A stretch of DNA of 64,000 nt from Saprospiraceae bacterium UBA7687 (GTDB taxonomy: Bacteria; Bacteroidota; Bacteroidia; Chitinophagales; Saprospiraceae): contig DLGT01000103.1 in NCBI GenBank assembly GCA_002482845.1, positions 62,001-126,000 on the forward strand, written 5' to 3'. Of the stretch, positions 52,201 through 61,312 are shown in pieces. Positions within the stretch are counted from its first letter, which is position 1; every line of letters starts with the position of its first letter. The notes below the pieces were generated by a model. The model did not search any database, was not told the origin of the DNA, and worked only from the letters and a program-made list of their open reading frames with translations. Position numbers and translations under genes: made by a program.

Positions 52201-55200
52201 TGTAATGTCGGCCACTTGTGGAATTACTGGAGCTACATTGTCAATAACATCAATAAATTGAGGTGGCAAATTATAAGAAATTGCAGTACTACACCACCAT
52301 TCTGTAATAGTCCATGTACGCAAAATTCTTTTTTTACAAGGAGTATCTAATATTAATTGATCTGTATAATCTATGGTCGCATTACAGAATGTCATATTGA
52401 ATAATGCAAGTGGGTAAATAGGTGCTCCTAAGTATGTAGGTACACCTGTCACCGATGGAGCAGGATATCCAAATCCTCTGTCATCTGTTGCATAACCACT
52501 ATTACATACCAATGTATCACTTATAGGTCCCGTCACACCTGTAAGGTCTGATCTCTCGATATATACAACAGACGTACATACTGCACTTTCGTTACCAAAA
52601 TCATCTACAGCTTTCCATGTTCTAGTTACCGTACCAGCGTATAATGTGTCACATTGAAGCAAGGTATGTACTTCATTTACAAGCACAGCTGTCGCATTAC
52701 AATTGTCAGTCACGATAGGTAAACCAAGGCTTGATATATTTGCCAAACAATTTACGGTGATATCTCTACATGTGATCGTAGGAGCAATTTTATCTTCGAT
52801 GGTTACTGTATTCCAACAATTAAAACCACTTACTGTATGTCTTATGGTATAATCTAAGGTTTTTCCTAATAAAGATCTGTCTGCCGTATCTCCAAGTAAT
52901 TCGCCATTACTACCGATAATATTAATTTCATAATAATCAAGACAACCAAGTAATATAGCTGGAGGATCTCCTGCCCCAGCCCATCCTGAAAGGACAATGG
53001 TAGGATCTAATACTCCTTCACAATTTTCATCTAGAGACAATTGCACAGGCTTACAAGCAAGTGAAGGATTTACATAATCATTTACAGTTACAGTGAATGT
53101 ACATTGTGACACATTACCTGAAGTATCAACAGCCTCATAAGTTACTTCTGTCACTCCAACAGGAAATGCATCTCCTGAACCAAGAGGAGTCACTAAAGAT
53201 ACAACAACATCAGGACAATTATCTGTAGCAACAGCATCCGCAAAAACAGGGAAACCTTCGCACTCTAATGGATCTAGGTTGATTACTATATTTGCTGGAC
53301 AAGTTATTTCTGGAGCTTGGTCGTCAGTGACAACTACTTCAAAAGTACACTCATCTGTATTTCCAGCAAGATCAGTTACACTATAAGTTACTTCTGTGAT
53401 GCCAACAGGAAAGTTTGAACCACTTGGTAATCCAGCAACTAATTGAACTGGAACACTTGAAAATTCAATAATATAATTTCTTGATAATAAAGCAGGGCTA
53501 TCATACCATCCAGCATCTATTTGGCCTACAAAAGGTATGAAGACCTCCCATTGATAGACATAATCTCCATTAACAACACCTGGTTGGCCAATGCCCCAAT
53601 TTGTATAATTAACAGGTTCTCCTGAAGTCCATTTATATTCATCTAGTGAAGGAGAGTATCTTAAGCCTATCCAATATTGCCCTACAGGTACATTACTTAA
53701 AAGCCAATTTTTTTCTGCTGCATTATTTAAGCTGATTAATTGACCTCCATTAGCAACAGCGGCCGAATTTGCTTGTTCCCAATTTACACCACCGCCAATA
53801 GACCTGAAATAAGTATGACCATTAAAAGTTCCAATGTAAGTATGCCCAGCAAGTGTTGTTGGTAGTATTGTCGGACAATTGTCGCTTGCTGTCACTGGAA
53901 AGCAAACTACAGCCGTACATCTGTCTTCATCAGCACTCATCGTTACAGGTTCTGTTGGACATACTATTTCTGGTGCAATCACATCTTCCACTACTACTTC
54001 AATAGTATCTTGTGCTAAACAACCATTTGCATCAGACACATTCACGATTAATTCATAATCGCCTTCAGTACTATTATTAAATATTGGTGATGCTATATCA
54101 GTTGCATCAAGAGAAGCAGCACCTACGCCACTCCATGCATATGTATAAGGAGACAAACCTCCCGCTGCACCTGCATTCAAGACAAGATCACTTGCAGGAC
54201 AAGCTATTGCTGGGTCTGGCGAAATCGTAACAGTTGGGTTAGCAAAAACTTCTACCTCAACCGAACCTGATGCGATACAACCATTATCATCTGTGACAGT
54301 ATATATCAATTCAAACAAACCACTCACATCACTATTAAAAGTTGGTTCTTGTATAGCATCATTATCAAGATAGGTTGCTCCAACGCTACTCCACTCATGT
54401 GATACGTATATTCCCGAACCTCCAGAAGGGTTACCATTTAATAATAAATCTGTTGACTGACAAACTTCTGTTGGAACTGGAAGGATGTTGACGGTAGGGT
54501 TCAAATTAACTGTCCATGTTGCTACAGTAGCAAAAGCTTCGCCAGCTCCGTCACAACCTAATCCATCACACAATCTTCTTGCTTGGATAAATACTGTTTC
54601 TGTTCCAACTTCAATGATGGTCCCAGATACATAAGGAAGGTAAGTCGCTCCACCGTCTATTGAATATTGAAATTCATCATTACAAGAACCTGCACCACCG
54701 CTTCCTGGATTAAATGTTGCCGAAACTTCAGAACCTTCGCATACATCTGTTCCAGATGTTGGAGTGGCTACATTTAATGTAGGAGCTATTGGATCTGCTG
54801 TCACTACAAAAGAGTATAATGCTGTTACATCAGGACATCCTTCCTGAGAAACAGTCACACCTACAGATTTAGGTCCTGCAGTTGATGTCCAATTCCTTGT
54901 CTGCACTGCATTATCACCACCAGGTGTAAATCCAACATTACAAGCACCTGTACCATCTCCACTATTATATGCACACCATGCATAACTAATAGTTCCTGTT
55001 CCATCTACTACAGTTGCAGTGTATTCAACACCAGTTGCACCAAGACAAACATTTCCTGATGGGTCAACATCTATTGTTACTGAAGTGATTGCTTCATTTA
55101 CATCCCAAGAAACTTCAAATACATCACTTGGACAATTTCCAAGATCACATACTCTTCTACTTTGTATAATATTTGTACCTAAAACGGCTTGAAAAACTGG

Positions 55201-57048
55201 AATAGTATCTTCCCAATTACTCCAATTAGTGCCATCATCCGTAGAATACCTGTATTCATCTACACAAACCCCTGAACCACCATCTCCTGCACTAGTGATG
55301 TCGACCGTCAAAGTATCACCTACGCAAACTACAACTTGATCGGGATTTGCTTCTAATTGAGGTGCTGTTGGAAATTCATATATTGTAATATCAAATGTAC
55401 AAGTATTTGGACATCCCGCAATATCTGTAAAAACATAGGTAATCGTATGAGTTCCCAACCCTGCGTTTGATGCTACAAAATCATTACTAATTACACCAGT
55501 TCCTGAGAATACTCCACCTATAGGTGTTGCTAAGCCAGCCAAATTTAAGGTATCGATGTTATTGCAAATTGTCAAATCAGCTGGACAAGTGACGCCAGTA
55601 GGAGCACTTTGCACAGTAACTGTATATACAACTGTATCTATTGGACATTCACCTATATCGAAAATGTCGTTATCATTTAAATCAAGAAACCCAACAAATT
55701 TCATTGTTAAAATACCATCTTGTGATGTATTTACTAATGAAGCTGTACCTGATGTTCCATTAAATATAGAAAGCTCACCCACGCAGTTATTGCAGAATAG
55801 TACACTAATATTGTCAGTTTCGATAAATTGAAGAATTTTGAACGTTGGTGATGCTACATCTGTAACGAATGAATTAAACTGAATATTTGAAGTTGTATTA
55901 CAAACTGAAAAAGAAGTGCTATCACTTACACCATCAAAATTAGTTACTACAATACTATCATTTATACTGGTAGTAAGGTTAATTTCAGGACACACAAAAA
56001 ATGAAACATTACCAGATCCATCAACAACTACTGTAACCTGAGGAGAAAAATTATTTCCTTGAACGACACCCGCTGGTGTACTCGGTGTACCTCCTGTTAA
56101 TGCATCTGCATCAAAAAAGAAATATCCTGCTGGTCCAATTAAATTTGATCCGTCAAAATTATTTCCAGATATACTTACTCCAGTACCCCTAGTTCTTAAC
56201 ATGGTGGCAAATCTCGCTGTAGTACCATTAAATATATTACCTGTAATGGTAACGTTTGTAGCATCAATGGTGACCAAGGTATTTCCTTGACCATTTACGT
56301 CACATGGTGCTAAAAGTGTTGTACCTCCAGCTACACCACTAATAATATTATCCAAAAATTGGATATTACTATCTGTTGGCCCTTGAAATGCCACAAGTTG
56401 TCTTGGAACATTCGGTGTTGTAAACTGATCCACAAATCCACAACCACCTGGTGTTGGTCCCACAAAAGTCTGACCGTCAAAGGTATTGTTTTGAATTAAA
56501 AAATTCGAGTTAGCGCCACCAAATTCATCTAATAATCCAGCTTCACCGTTTGCCGTGATGGTATTATTAGTAATGGTTATGTTGTTATGATTTCCAGTGA
56601 GGTAAATCGCTGCTCTTTCCAGACCTGGACTAGCTGAATCATAACCAATAATGGTAAAACCATTAATCGTCACACCATTAATTCCATTTGGTAAATGAAA
56701 AGTACCAGGCATACCATCACTTCCCTGGACGATTGCATCAGTACCTAACAAATTAACTGGGACATTGATATTTACGTTTTCATTGTAAGTACCACTACTT
56801 ACATTAACATTGTCCCCAGAAACAGCTTGATCAATTGCATACTGAATTGTCAAACAAGGACTGCCTGGTAAAGAGCAATTTCCGACGTCAACACCTGTAG
56901 TTGCAACATATCGATCTTGCGAGATTCCGATCATTGGGACCGTCAGCAAAAACAATAACGCCGCCACAAACATGGTAAAACGTTTTGAACCAAACCGAAT
57001 GGCTCGAAAAATGTCTAACTTTTTTTGTAAAAATGACATAATTAACAT
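49261..57048 (-). CDS. Giant T9SS-secreted HYR-repeat adhesin with C-type lectin, cohesin-like and dockerin-like domains
   Basis: 2595 residues with a signal peptide ending MIGISQ. Residues about 45-350 form a right-handed beta-helix (YAIDQAVSGDNVNVSSGTYNE and repeated NNTI/GNNF turns). A long array of Ig/PKD-like and HYR domains follows (APEITCPANI, NCP, FPVGVTEVTYEAVD). A C-type lectin-like domain (about 1063-1199, with WIGL and WTSGEPVNYTNW) interrupts one HYR repeat. Near the end are a carboxypeptidase-regulatory-like domain (about 2193-2245), two dockerin-like Ca loops (DGDDANGIS at 2248, DANNSGKIT about 2283), a cohesin-like domain (about 2390-2480) and a T9SS type A tail from about 2510. 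It is surface-exposed, probably binding glycans and building matrix or attachment. Confidence 0.88.
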   Translation of the reverse strand: MLIMSFLQKKLDIFRAIRFGSKRFTMFVAALLFLLTVPMIGISQDRYVATTGVDVGNCSLPGSPCLTIQYAIDQAVSGDNVNVSSGTYNENVNINVPVNLLGTDAIVQGSDGMPGTFHLPNGINGVTINGFTIIGYDSASPGLERAAIYLTGNHNNITITNNTITANGEAGLLDEFGGANSNFLIQNNTFDGQTFVGPTPGGCGFVDQFTTPNVPRQLVAFQGPTDSNIQFLDNIISGVAGGTTLLAPCDVNGQGNTLVTIDATNVTITGNIFNGTTARFATMLRTRGTGVSISGNNFDGSNLIGPAGYFFFDADALTGGTPSTPAGVVQGNNFSPQVTVVVDGSGNVSFFVCPEINLTTSINDSIVVTNFDGVSDSTSFSVCNTTSNIQFNSFVTDVASPTFKILQFIETDNISVLFCNNCVGELSIFNGTSGTASLVNTSQDGILTMKFVGFLDLNDNDIFDIGECPIDTVVYTVTVQSAPTGVTCPADLTICNNIDTLNLAGLATPIGGVFSGTGVISNDFVASNAGLGTHTITYVFTDIAGCPNTCTFDITIYEFPTAPQLEANPDQVVVCVGDTLTVDITSAGDGGSGVCVDEYRYSTDDGTNWSNWEDTIPVFQAVLGTNIIQSRRVCDLGNCPSDVFEVSWDVNEAITSVTIDVDPSGNVCLGATGVEYTATVVDGTGTISYAWCAYNSGDGTGACNVGFTPGGDNAVQTRNWTSTAGPKSVGVTVSQEGCPDVTALYSFVVTADPIAPTLNVATPTSGTDVCEGSEVSATFNPGSGGAGSCNDEFQYSIDGGATYLPYVSGTIIEVGTETVFIQARRLCDGLGCDGAGEAFATVATWTVNLNPTVNILPVPTEVCQSTDLLLNGNPSGGSGIYVSHEWSSVGATYLDNDAIQEPTFNSDVSGLFELIYTVTDDNGCIASGSVEVEVFANPTVTISPDPAIACPASDLVLNAGAAGGLSPYTYAWSGVGAASLDATDIASPIFNNSTEGDYELIVNVSDANGCLAQDTIEVVVEDVIAPEIVCPTEPVTMSADEDRCTAVVCFPVTASDNCPTILPTTLAGHTYIGTFNGHTYFRSIGGGVNWEQANSAAVANGGQLISLNNAAEKNWLLSNVPVGQYWIGLRYSPSLDEYKWTSGEPVNYTNWGIGQPGVVNGDYVYQWEVFIPFVGQIDAGWYDSPALLSRNYIIEFSSVPVQLVAGLPSGSNFPVGITEVTYSVTDLAGNTDECTFEVVVTDDQAPEITCPANIVINLDPLECEGFPVFADAVATDNCPDVVVSLVTPLGSGDAFPVGVTEVTYEAVDTSGNVSQCTFTVTVNDYVNPSLACKPVQLSLDENCEGVLDPTIVLSGWAGAGDPPAILLGCLDYYEINIIGSNGELLGDTADRSLLGKTLDYTIRHTVSGFNCWNTVTIEDKIAPTITCRDITVNCLANISSLGLPIVTDNCNATAVLVNEVHTLLQCDTLYAGTVTRTWKAVDDFGNESAVCTSVVYIERSDLTGVTGPISDTLVCNSGYATDDRGFGYPAPSVTGVPTYLGAPIYPLALFNMTFCNATIDYTDQLILDTPCKKRILRTWTITEWWCSTAISYNLPPQFIDVIDNVAPVIPQVADITVTTQTRSCDAAVQLPNLNITDNCTLVYNVYVNATLDGQAVGYVEGNGGLLTLAVGVNEITYTAIDECGNTTTMSYNITVRDNTDPVAICDQHVTVSLKDNGYTEVTASAVDDGSFDECGAVTLQIRRMEDPCDFGADTAWFDKVGFCCVDANTSRMVQLLVTDAGGNTNICMISVNVQDKVDPTIECPANLTIEDCLFTFDPSPAGADAAFGAAIITDNCPANNTIGQALTDNRSQCGIGTVERIFTIVGNGIIYGTCAQTITFENNDPFFINDLNDNDPNDDVVWPKNYIALGQCNFDGLEPETLPDSSSFPIFTEDACDLVGMRHEDVVYPFTTNGACYKIIRTWTIIDWCQKNSDGTNVTWTYEQEIKVVDNDAPTLTVSDTTVIFETLACSTGLVTLSASAVDCTPAADLVWNYTITQGANIVASGNTPTVVDSFEVGLYTISYTVEDRCGNLSAGAYDFEVVTLKAPTATCHFGLSAPLVLMDTDGNGTGDTPMLMLTPEFFNNKSSHTCGYDLSLSFSADLNDTLVVFDCDGLGEQDIQMWVTDQNGNTSFCSTYVIVQDNDNLCPSPLVGVISGKTIKENNDVIQDVILELKGGEAGPVKTNFDGNYAFIPMNTGGDYKVIPSKDGDDANGISTLDLVMIQRHILGIEKLKSPYKLIAADANNSGKITAADLIDIRKLILGVNPSFVNNTSWRFVDAGFVFPDPTDPWMTTFGEEYNIENLSGSMNIDFIGIKVGDVNDNAKGRNINSGDISSRSNQLYQVADRQVSKGEIIEIPVMANNIHTIYGMQMSLASNDMIIRDIKEGALQINGEDFVINGSNMAMSLPIANGKLVADGDVLFTLEVEVLRSGTLSDFLQIDNKVKPEVYVNSDMETKAFNIDWRTSSEGNFALIGNHPNPWNSNTSVTFEIPADGMVSFKVKDYTGRKVISQVDQFTAGINTISLQRSDLIQSGVYIYEIKFGDKVLHGKMIMID

Positions 57049-57127
57049 TTTTTTTACTTTGAGAAAAATAATGATTAATTACTGCCTTTGGGGAAAAGCA
57101 GAAGTGACTTATGACCACTTCATTGGG

Positions 57128-57135
57128 CAAAGATA
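57128..57135 (-). promoter_or_regulatory. -7 box of the giant adhesin gene
   Basis: On the minus strand TAtcTTTG, a perfect -7 match, leaving a leader of about 70 bases. The leader contains a small hairpin CTGC/GCAG (57082-57101). Confidence 0.5.
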
Positions 57136-57577
57136 AATAAATTACTACATATTAAAAAATATTTTAATGTATTTTATTCTGTTAATCAGCAGACATTTTT
57201 CATATTTATAAAAAACAATGTATATCTATTATATTTTAAATACAATACACATATAATTATTAATTATTTATAACTCACATGTTTGTATAATGAAGGTTAG
57301 AATAAATGTTACTATTACTGTAATTTAAATTTTATTCCAACTTTAAATTGAAAATACTTTAAATGAATAAAAGTTTGATAATAAAAACCAAACAATTCAT
57401 TATTCAGAACTGGTTAATCTTCTTTACATGTTAAAATTGAGAAAAATTAACGTTGCATATGGGAATAAACTTATAATCTAGATAAATAAATTGACCAGTT
57501 TTGATGTTTGTAATAGTTCTCTCGATAGCAACCTCATCGAATACCTTTAAGGATGATTTTGAACTTTTACTCTTATC
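57136..57577. other. AT-rich intergenic region
   Basis: Spacer between the metalloprotease stop and the adhesin promoter. It is strongly AT-rich with no ORF, RNA family or clear terminator hairpin seen. Confidence 0.5.
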
Positions 57578-60448
57578 TTAAACTTTTACTATCTTGTGGT
57601 ATTCAGAAGTTCCATTTGAAAATATGATTCTAACATGATACAAACCCGAATGAAGATCATTCAAATCCATGTTATTTTTATAAACGTCAATTTTTCTTTT
57701 CAAAACTACTTTGCCCATGCCATCTATCAATTCTAAGCTTTCATACTGTTGTAAGTCACCTTCTAATACAATAATTAAATCTTCGTGGGTATTTATTGGG
57801 TTGGGAAAAATGGACACTTTACTTAATATATTATGTACTACCATTACAATATTGCTATTAGTGGTTTTACCATTGGTAGAAAGTGCTTGAATTCTGTAAT
57901 AATTATTTCCTTGTATGGGAAACTTGTCAGTGTACGTAAATTCTGTTTTATCAGGCCTTTCTTGTAAAACATGATCTAAGTCGACAAAATGAATACCATC
58001 TATGCTTCGCTGAATATTATATGACTGCAAATCTGTAGGATGGTAAGAAGACCAGCTTAAAAGTGATGTACCATTAACCTTTTTACCCACCAAACTACCT
58101 ACATTTAATGGAAGTACTCGTTCGTTATCTGTTTCTATTCTTATATTATCTATCAATACACCATCTGCATTGTAACCATCAGGATATCCACTCACAATGC
58201 TGATTACAAAACGGAACACAACAGATGCTTGTCCAGATAGAAAACTAAGATCTAGTGACTTGTGGTTATAATTAGAATTTAATGCCCAACCTGTTCTATC
58301 TGAAAAGATTTGTGTTGGAAAAGTACAAAACTCATTCGGTCCTACATTATAGAAAGTAGGTGCAGTGCCTAGAAGTGACCAAGTAGTACCATTATTTACA
58401 GAATATTGAAGCTGAACACCAAAAGGAGCATTGCAATAGATTGTTTCCATACCAATATCAAAATGTATGGTATAATTCCAATAACCAGTGAAATCAAATC
58501 GTGGTGAATTAAGAGCGCTTTTGGCTGTCCCAAGTGGAATATCCGTATTCAATTGAGATTTCCATGCATAACCTTGGGTAGCTAGAACGTAACTTGAATT
58601 TCCAAACTCCCATGCATTTGTCGTACCTTCTATTACTTCTGATGCGAATAAATTTGTATTTGATTCGAAATCGCCTCCATCTTCTAATAAAAATGGTGGC
58701 ATCACATCAGGAAGTATTGTTATAACATCCGTTTTTAAGGTCGTATGGACATTATTGACTCTGAGTGAGACATCATAACTTCCAGCACCATTAAAGGTGA
58801 TACTTGGATTTTGAATAGTAGATGTCTGACCATTCCCAAAATCCCAAAGCCATGATGTTGCATTGATTGATTTATCTATAAAACTAATGGTACTGCCATT
58901 CCAGCCAATGGTTTTGGCACCTACAAAATCTGAACAACCTTGCGAGGTAGGTCCCTTTGTGATGATCCTTTGGGCGGCACTTAGTCCAGAACCACTACAA
59001 TCATTGTAAACAAACACATCATATTGTTTGCATATACCATATCCAGGTGGACTCAAAACTATACTTGTATTTATCGTCGTGATATCTGTAATAAAAGTCG
59101 TTCCTCCATATTCCCTAACTTTGATATTATAAACGCTAGCGGCTGAAGGAGCCCAAGAAACTGTAAAATTACTATTGTTGATGTTAGAAACAACGATGTT
59201 TTCTACTCTAGGACATGCAACAGCCGAACAAGTAGGCAAGCAGGTATTACCTTGAGTTGCTATTTGAGTACTGATCGTAGATTTTGATGTAGATGACCAA
59301 GTAGTGGTAGTGGTTACAGTCGGGGACAATATGAATCCAGAAGTGCCATCATGCGTGCCATTAAAATTATGTCCAATTTCATGCGCAACCATTATTTTTA
59401 ATAAAGATGCAGTATTCGTCCAATCTTCTAAAATTGCCCTAGCGTTTGAAGTACAATAAAGATTTTGAGATTGATAAGCCATACCTATAGTTGGCCCTGC
59501 AAAATCTCTATCCGTCCACAAATGTGCCGCATTAAAAGGATGATAAAACCCATCTTGATCTACCCAAGTAGAAAATTCTGTTAGCAATGTATTGGGATTT
59601 GTCTGATTGCTTACTGGGTCACAGGTAGGACAAATAGAAACAACAACTTCACTTATTTCAAAATTAATACCATCGTTAAAATTTGTAGTACCATTATATT
59701 CATAGTGCGCTTGGACATTATTCATGACACCAACCAAATGATCTATGACGGCATCCAATCCACTATGATCAGGATCTGAAAACATTAAATAGTCAGCAAG
59801 AATGGCAAGTTTGGCTTTGTAGCATGCGCCAGCCAGTCTAGATCCATCTGTATGTTCATTATCGTGGTGGATAATTTGCTCATTAGGTCTAAAACAAGTA
59901 TGTGTATTGTGTTTTTCTGTTACATCTTCAGCTTTATATATGATAAACTGATCCTTACGGCTACCATCTATATAATACTGCAATGGTTCTATGAAGTATT
60001 CTTCTCCTTCGGAATTTATCACGCCATAGAAAAATCCCTTATTCATCGTCAATCTAATGCTGCCATCCCTACCATCTGTAAAAATACCTTTAAAGGTTTT
60101 GACTGTAGGTGTTAAGCTCGATAAAGACCTACCATCAGGTGTTAATTCATAAATCTTTGACTGATCTGTAAGAATCTCTACTGGCTCTAGATGAAATGAC
60201 CAAGTTAACTCAGGAGTTATTTGAAGTGTGATATTATCTGACCAACTTCGATTAGATACATGACTGGTCAATTGATCACTATTAAAAGTGAAGGTCGTAA
60301 ATTCCTTAAATATGGGTGTAAGCTTATGCTCTTGGGTTATTATCTCAGATTTAGCTTTGAATGTTTTTGATTGGGCAGTCGTTTCAAAGCCACTAATTAC
60401 TGAAAGACACATGGAAATCAAAAGAATAAAGTAGCGCATTTTAGCCAA
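57578..60448 (-). CDS. Secreted metzincin-like metalloprotease with PKD domain and T9SS tail
   Basis: 956 residues with a signal peptide ending near TTAQ (residue 26). A propeptide-like region is followed by a reprolysin-type catalytic domain (about 208-400). The zinc motif is HEIGHNFNGTH at 356-366, matching HExxHxxxxxH but with Asn at the usual Gly position. The Met-turn appears as FILSP, with Leu instead of Met. A fibronectin-like stretch (about 415-500), a PKD domain (WLWDFGNGQTSTIQNPSITF) and a MAM/jelly-roll-like region with YSVNNGTTWSLLG follow. A type A sorting domain (FPNPINTHEDLII...SGLYHVRIIF...HKIVKV) closes the protein. It probably degrades extracellular protein or processes surface proteins. 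Confidence 0.85.
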   Translation of the reverse strand: MAKMRYFILLISMCLSVISGFETTAQSKTFKAKSEIITQEHKLTPIFKEFTTFTFNSDQLTSHVSNRSWSDNITLQITPELTWSFHLEPVEILTDQSKIYELTPDGRSLSSLTPTVKTFKGIFTDGRDGSIRLTMNKGFFYGVINSEGEEYFIEPLQYYIDGSRKDQFIIYKAEDVTEKHNTHTCFRPNEQIIHHDNEHTDGSRLAGACYKAKLAILADYLMFSDPDHSGLDAVIDHLVGVMNNVQAHYEYNGTTNFNDGINFEISEVVVSICPTCDPVSNQTNPNTLLTEFSTWVDQDGFYHPFNAAHLWTDRDFAGPTIGMAYQSQNLYCTSNARAILEDWTNTASLLKIMVAHEIGHNFNGTHDGTSGFILSPTVTTTTTWSSTSKSTISTQIATQGNTCLPTCSAVACPRVENIVVSNINNSNFTVSWAPSAASVYNIKVREYGGTTFITDITTINTSIVLSPPGYGICKQYDVFVYNDCSGSGLSAAQRIITKGPTSQGCSDFVGAKTIGWNGSTISFIDKSINATSWLWDFGNGQTSTIQNPSITFNGAGSYDVSLRVNNVHTTLKTDVITILPDVMPPFLLEDGGDFESNTNLFASEVIEGTTNAWEFGNSSYVLATQGYAWKSQLNTDIPLGTAKSALNSPRFDFTGYWNYTIHFDIGMETIYCNAPFGVQLQYSVNNGTTWSLLGTAPTFYNVGPNEFCTFPTQIFSDRTGWALNSNYNHKSLDLSFLSGQASVVFRFVISIVSGYPDGYNADGVLIDNIRIETDNERVLPLNVGSLVGKKVNGTSLLSWSSYHPTDLQSYNIQRSIDGIHFVDLDHVLQERPDKTEFTYTDKFPIQGNNYYRIQALSTNGKTTNSNIVMVVHNILSKVSIFPNPINTHEDLIIVLEGDLQQYESLELIDGMGKVVLKRKIDVYKNNMDLNDLHSGLYHVRIIFSNGTSEYHKIVKV

Positions 60449-60539
60449 TTTTAAAGTTTAGAAATAGAACCACAACGGAAGCTATTCTAGGCTACGATCA
60501 TTCTTTTAGGCGAAAGGTTATTATTGTAAAACTGAGTCG

Positions 60540-60547
60540 CAAATATA
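60540..60547 (-). promoter_or_regulatory. -7 box of the metalloprotease gene
   Basis: On the minus strand TAtaTTTG, a perfect -7 match, about 90 bases upstream of the ATG. Confidence 0.35.
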
Positions 60548-60593
60548 TAGTTATATTTTAAATTATTAGAAAATTTTAATTTTTTATTTTATT

Positions 60594-61226
60594 TTAATCT
60601 TTAATCAAAGTTTTTAGATAGGCGATAAGCATATCACGCCCCATATCATAAGACCTATTGTTATTAACTACCAAATCAACCTTATTAATAAATGGAGAAA
60701 TGAAGGCTTCAAAAGAAGGTAATACATGATGTTCATACCTATACAATACGTCTTCTAATGGATAATTGCGCTCTACCCGATCACGTTTTATTCTTCTAAT
60801 AATTTTTTGTGTGTCAGTAGCATGAATCAATATTTTCAAATCCATGAGATTAAATAACTTTGGGTCATGAAAGACAAATAATCCCTCTACTATAATAATA
60901 GGTGCAGGATCAAGATGTATGATGCCTGGATTTTTGTTTTCATTGTTGAATGTGTACTCTTCTCTATCAATGGACATCCCATTTGTGAGTTTTACAAGGT
61001 CAAAATAAAACTCATCCATTTCGATTGACTCAGGAAGATCGAAGTTTTTAATACCGTTTTCGTCTTCCTTTTGCTGGTCTCTTGGTTTGTAATAATCATC
61101 CTGAGACAGAAAGCAAATTTCTTTGTCTGTGAAGTGTTCTTTTAGGTTTCTGATGAATGAAGTTTTGCCTGATCCACTACCTCCTGATATCCCGATTATA
61201 AAAGAATTTGAATTTTTTAAGCTCAT
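60594..61226 (-). CDS. udk: Uridine kinase
   Basis: 210 residues. The P-loop GGSGSGKT is at 15-22. The uridine-kinase markers are LSQDDYYKPRDQQ, NFDLPESIEMDEF, IIVEGLFVFHDPKL and RIKRDRVERNYPLEDVLYRY. It phosphorylates uridine and cytidine with a nucleoside triphosphate in the cytosol. It is divergent from the NupC-type nucleoside transporter gene across 86 bases, which fits a nucleoside salvage pair. Confidence 0.93.
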   Translation of the reverse strand: MSLKNSNSFIIGISGGSGSGKTSFIRNLKEHFTDKEICFLSQDDYYKPRDQQKEDENGIKNFDLPESIEMDEFYFDLVKLTNGMSIDREEYTFNNENKNPGIIHLDPAPIIIVEGLFVFHDPKLFNLMDLKILIHATDTQKIIRRIKRDRVERNYPLEDVLYRYEHHVLPSFEAFISPFINKVDLVVNNNRSYDMGRDMLIAYLKTLIKD

Positions 61227-61272
61227 AAAAAATGCATATTGAAAGAAATATTCTATTTTTCGGACAAATTAA

Positions 61273-61280
61273 CAAACTTA
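61273..61280 (-). promoter_or_regulatory. Possible -7 box of udk
   Basis: On the minus strand TAagTTTG, a perfect -7 match, in the divergent udk/transporter gap. No -33 at the proper distance. Confidence 0.3.
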
Positions 61281-61312
61281 GATTGACAAATTGGTTAAAA
61301 TAATAATAAAAA

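Noticed and set aside
49261..57048. Many short reverse-strand ORFs inside the adhesin and other long genes
   Set aside because: They lack promoter-like sequence and recognisable protein features and are explained as shadows of the real gene.
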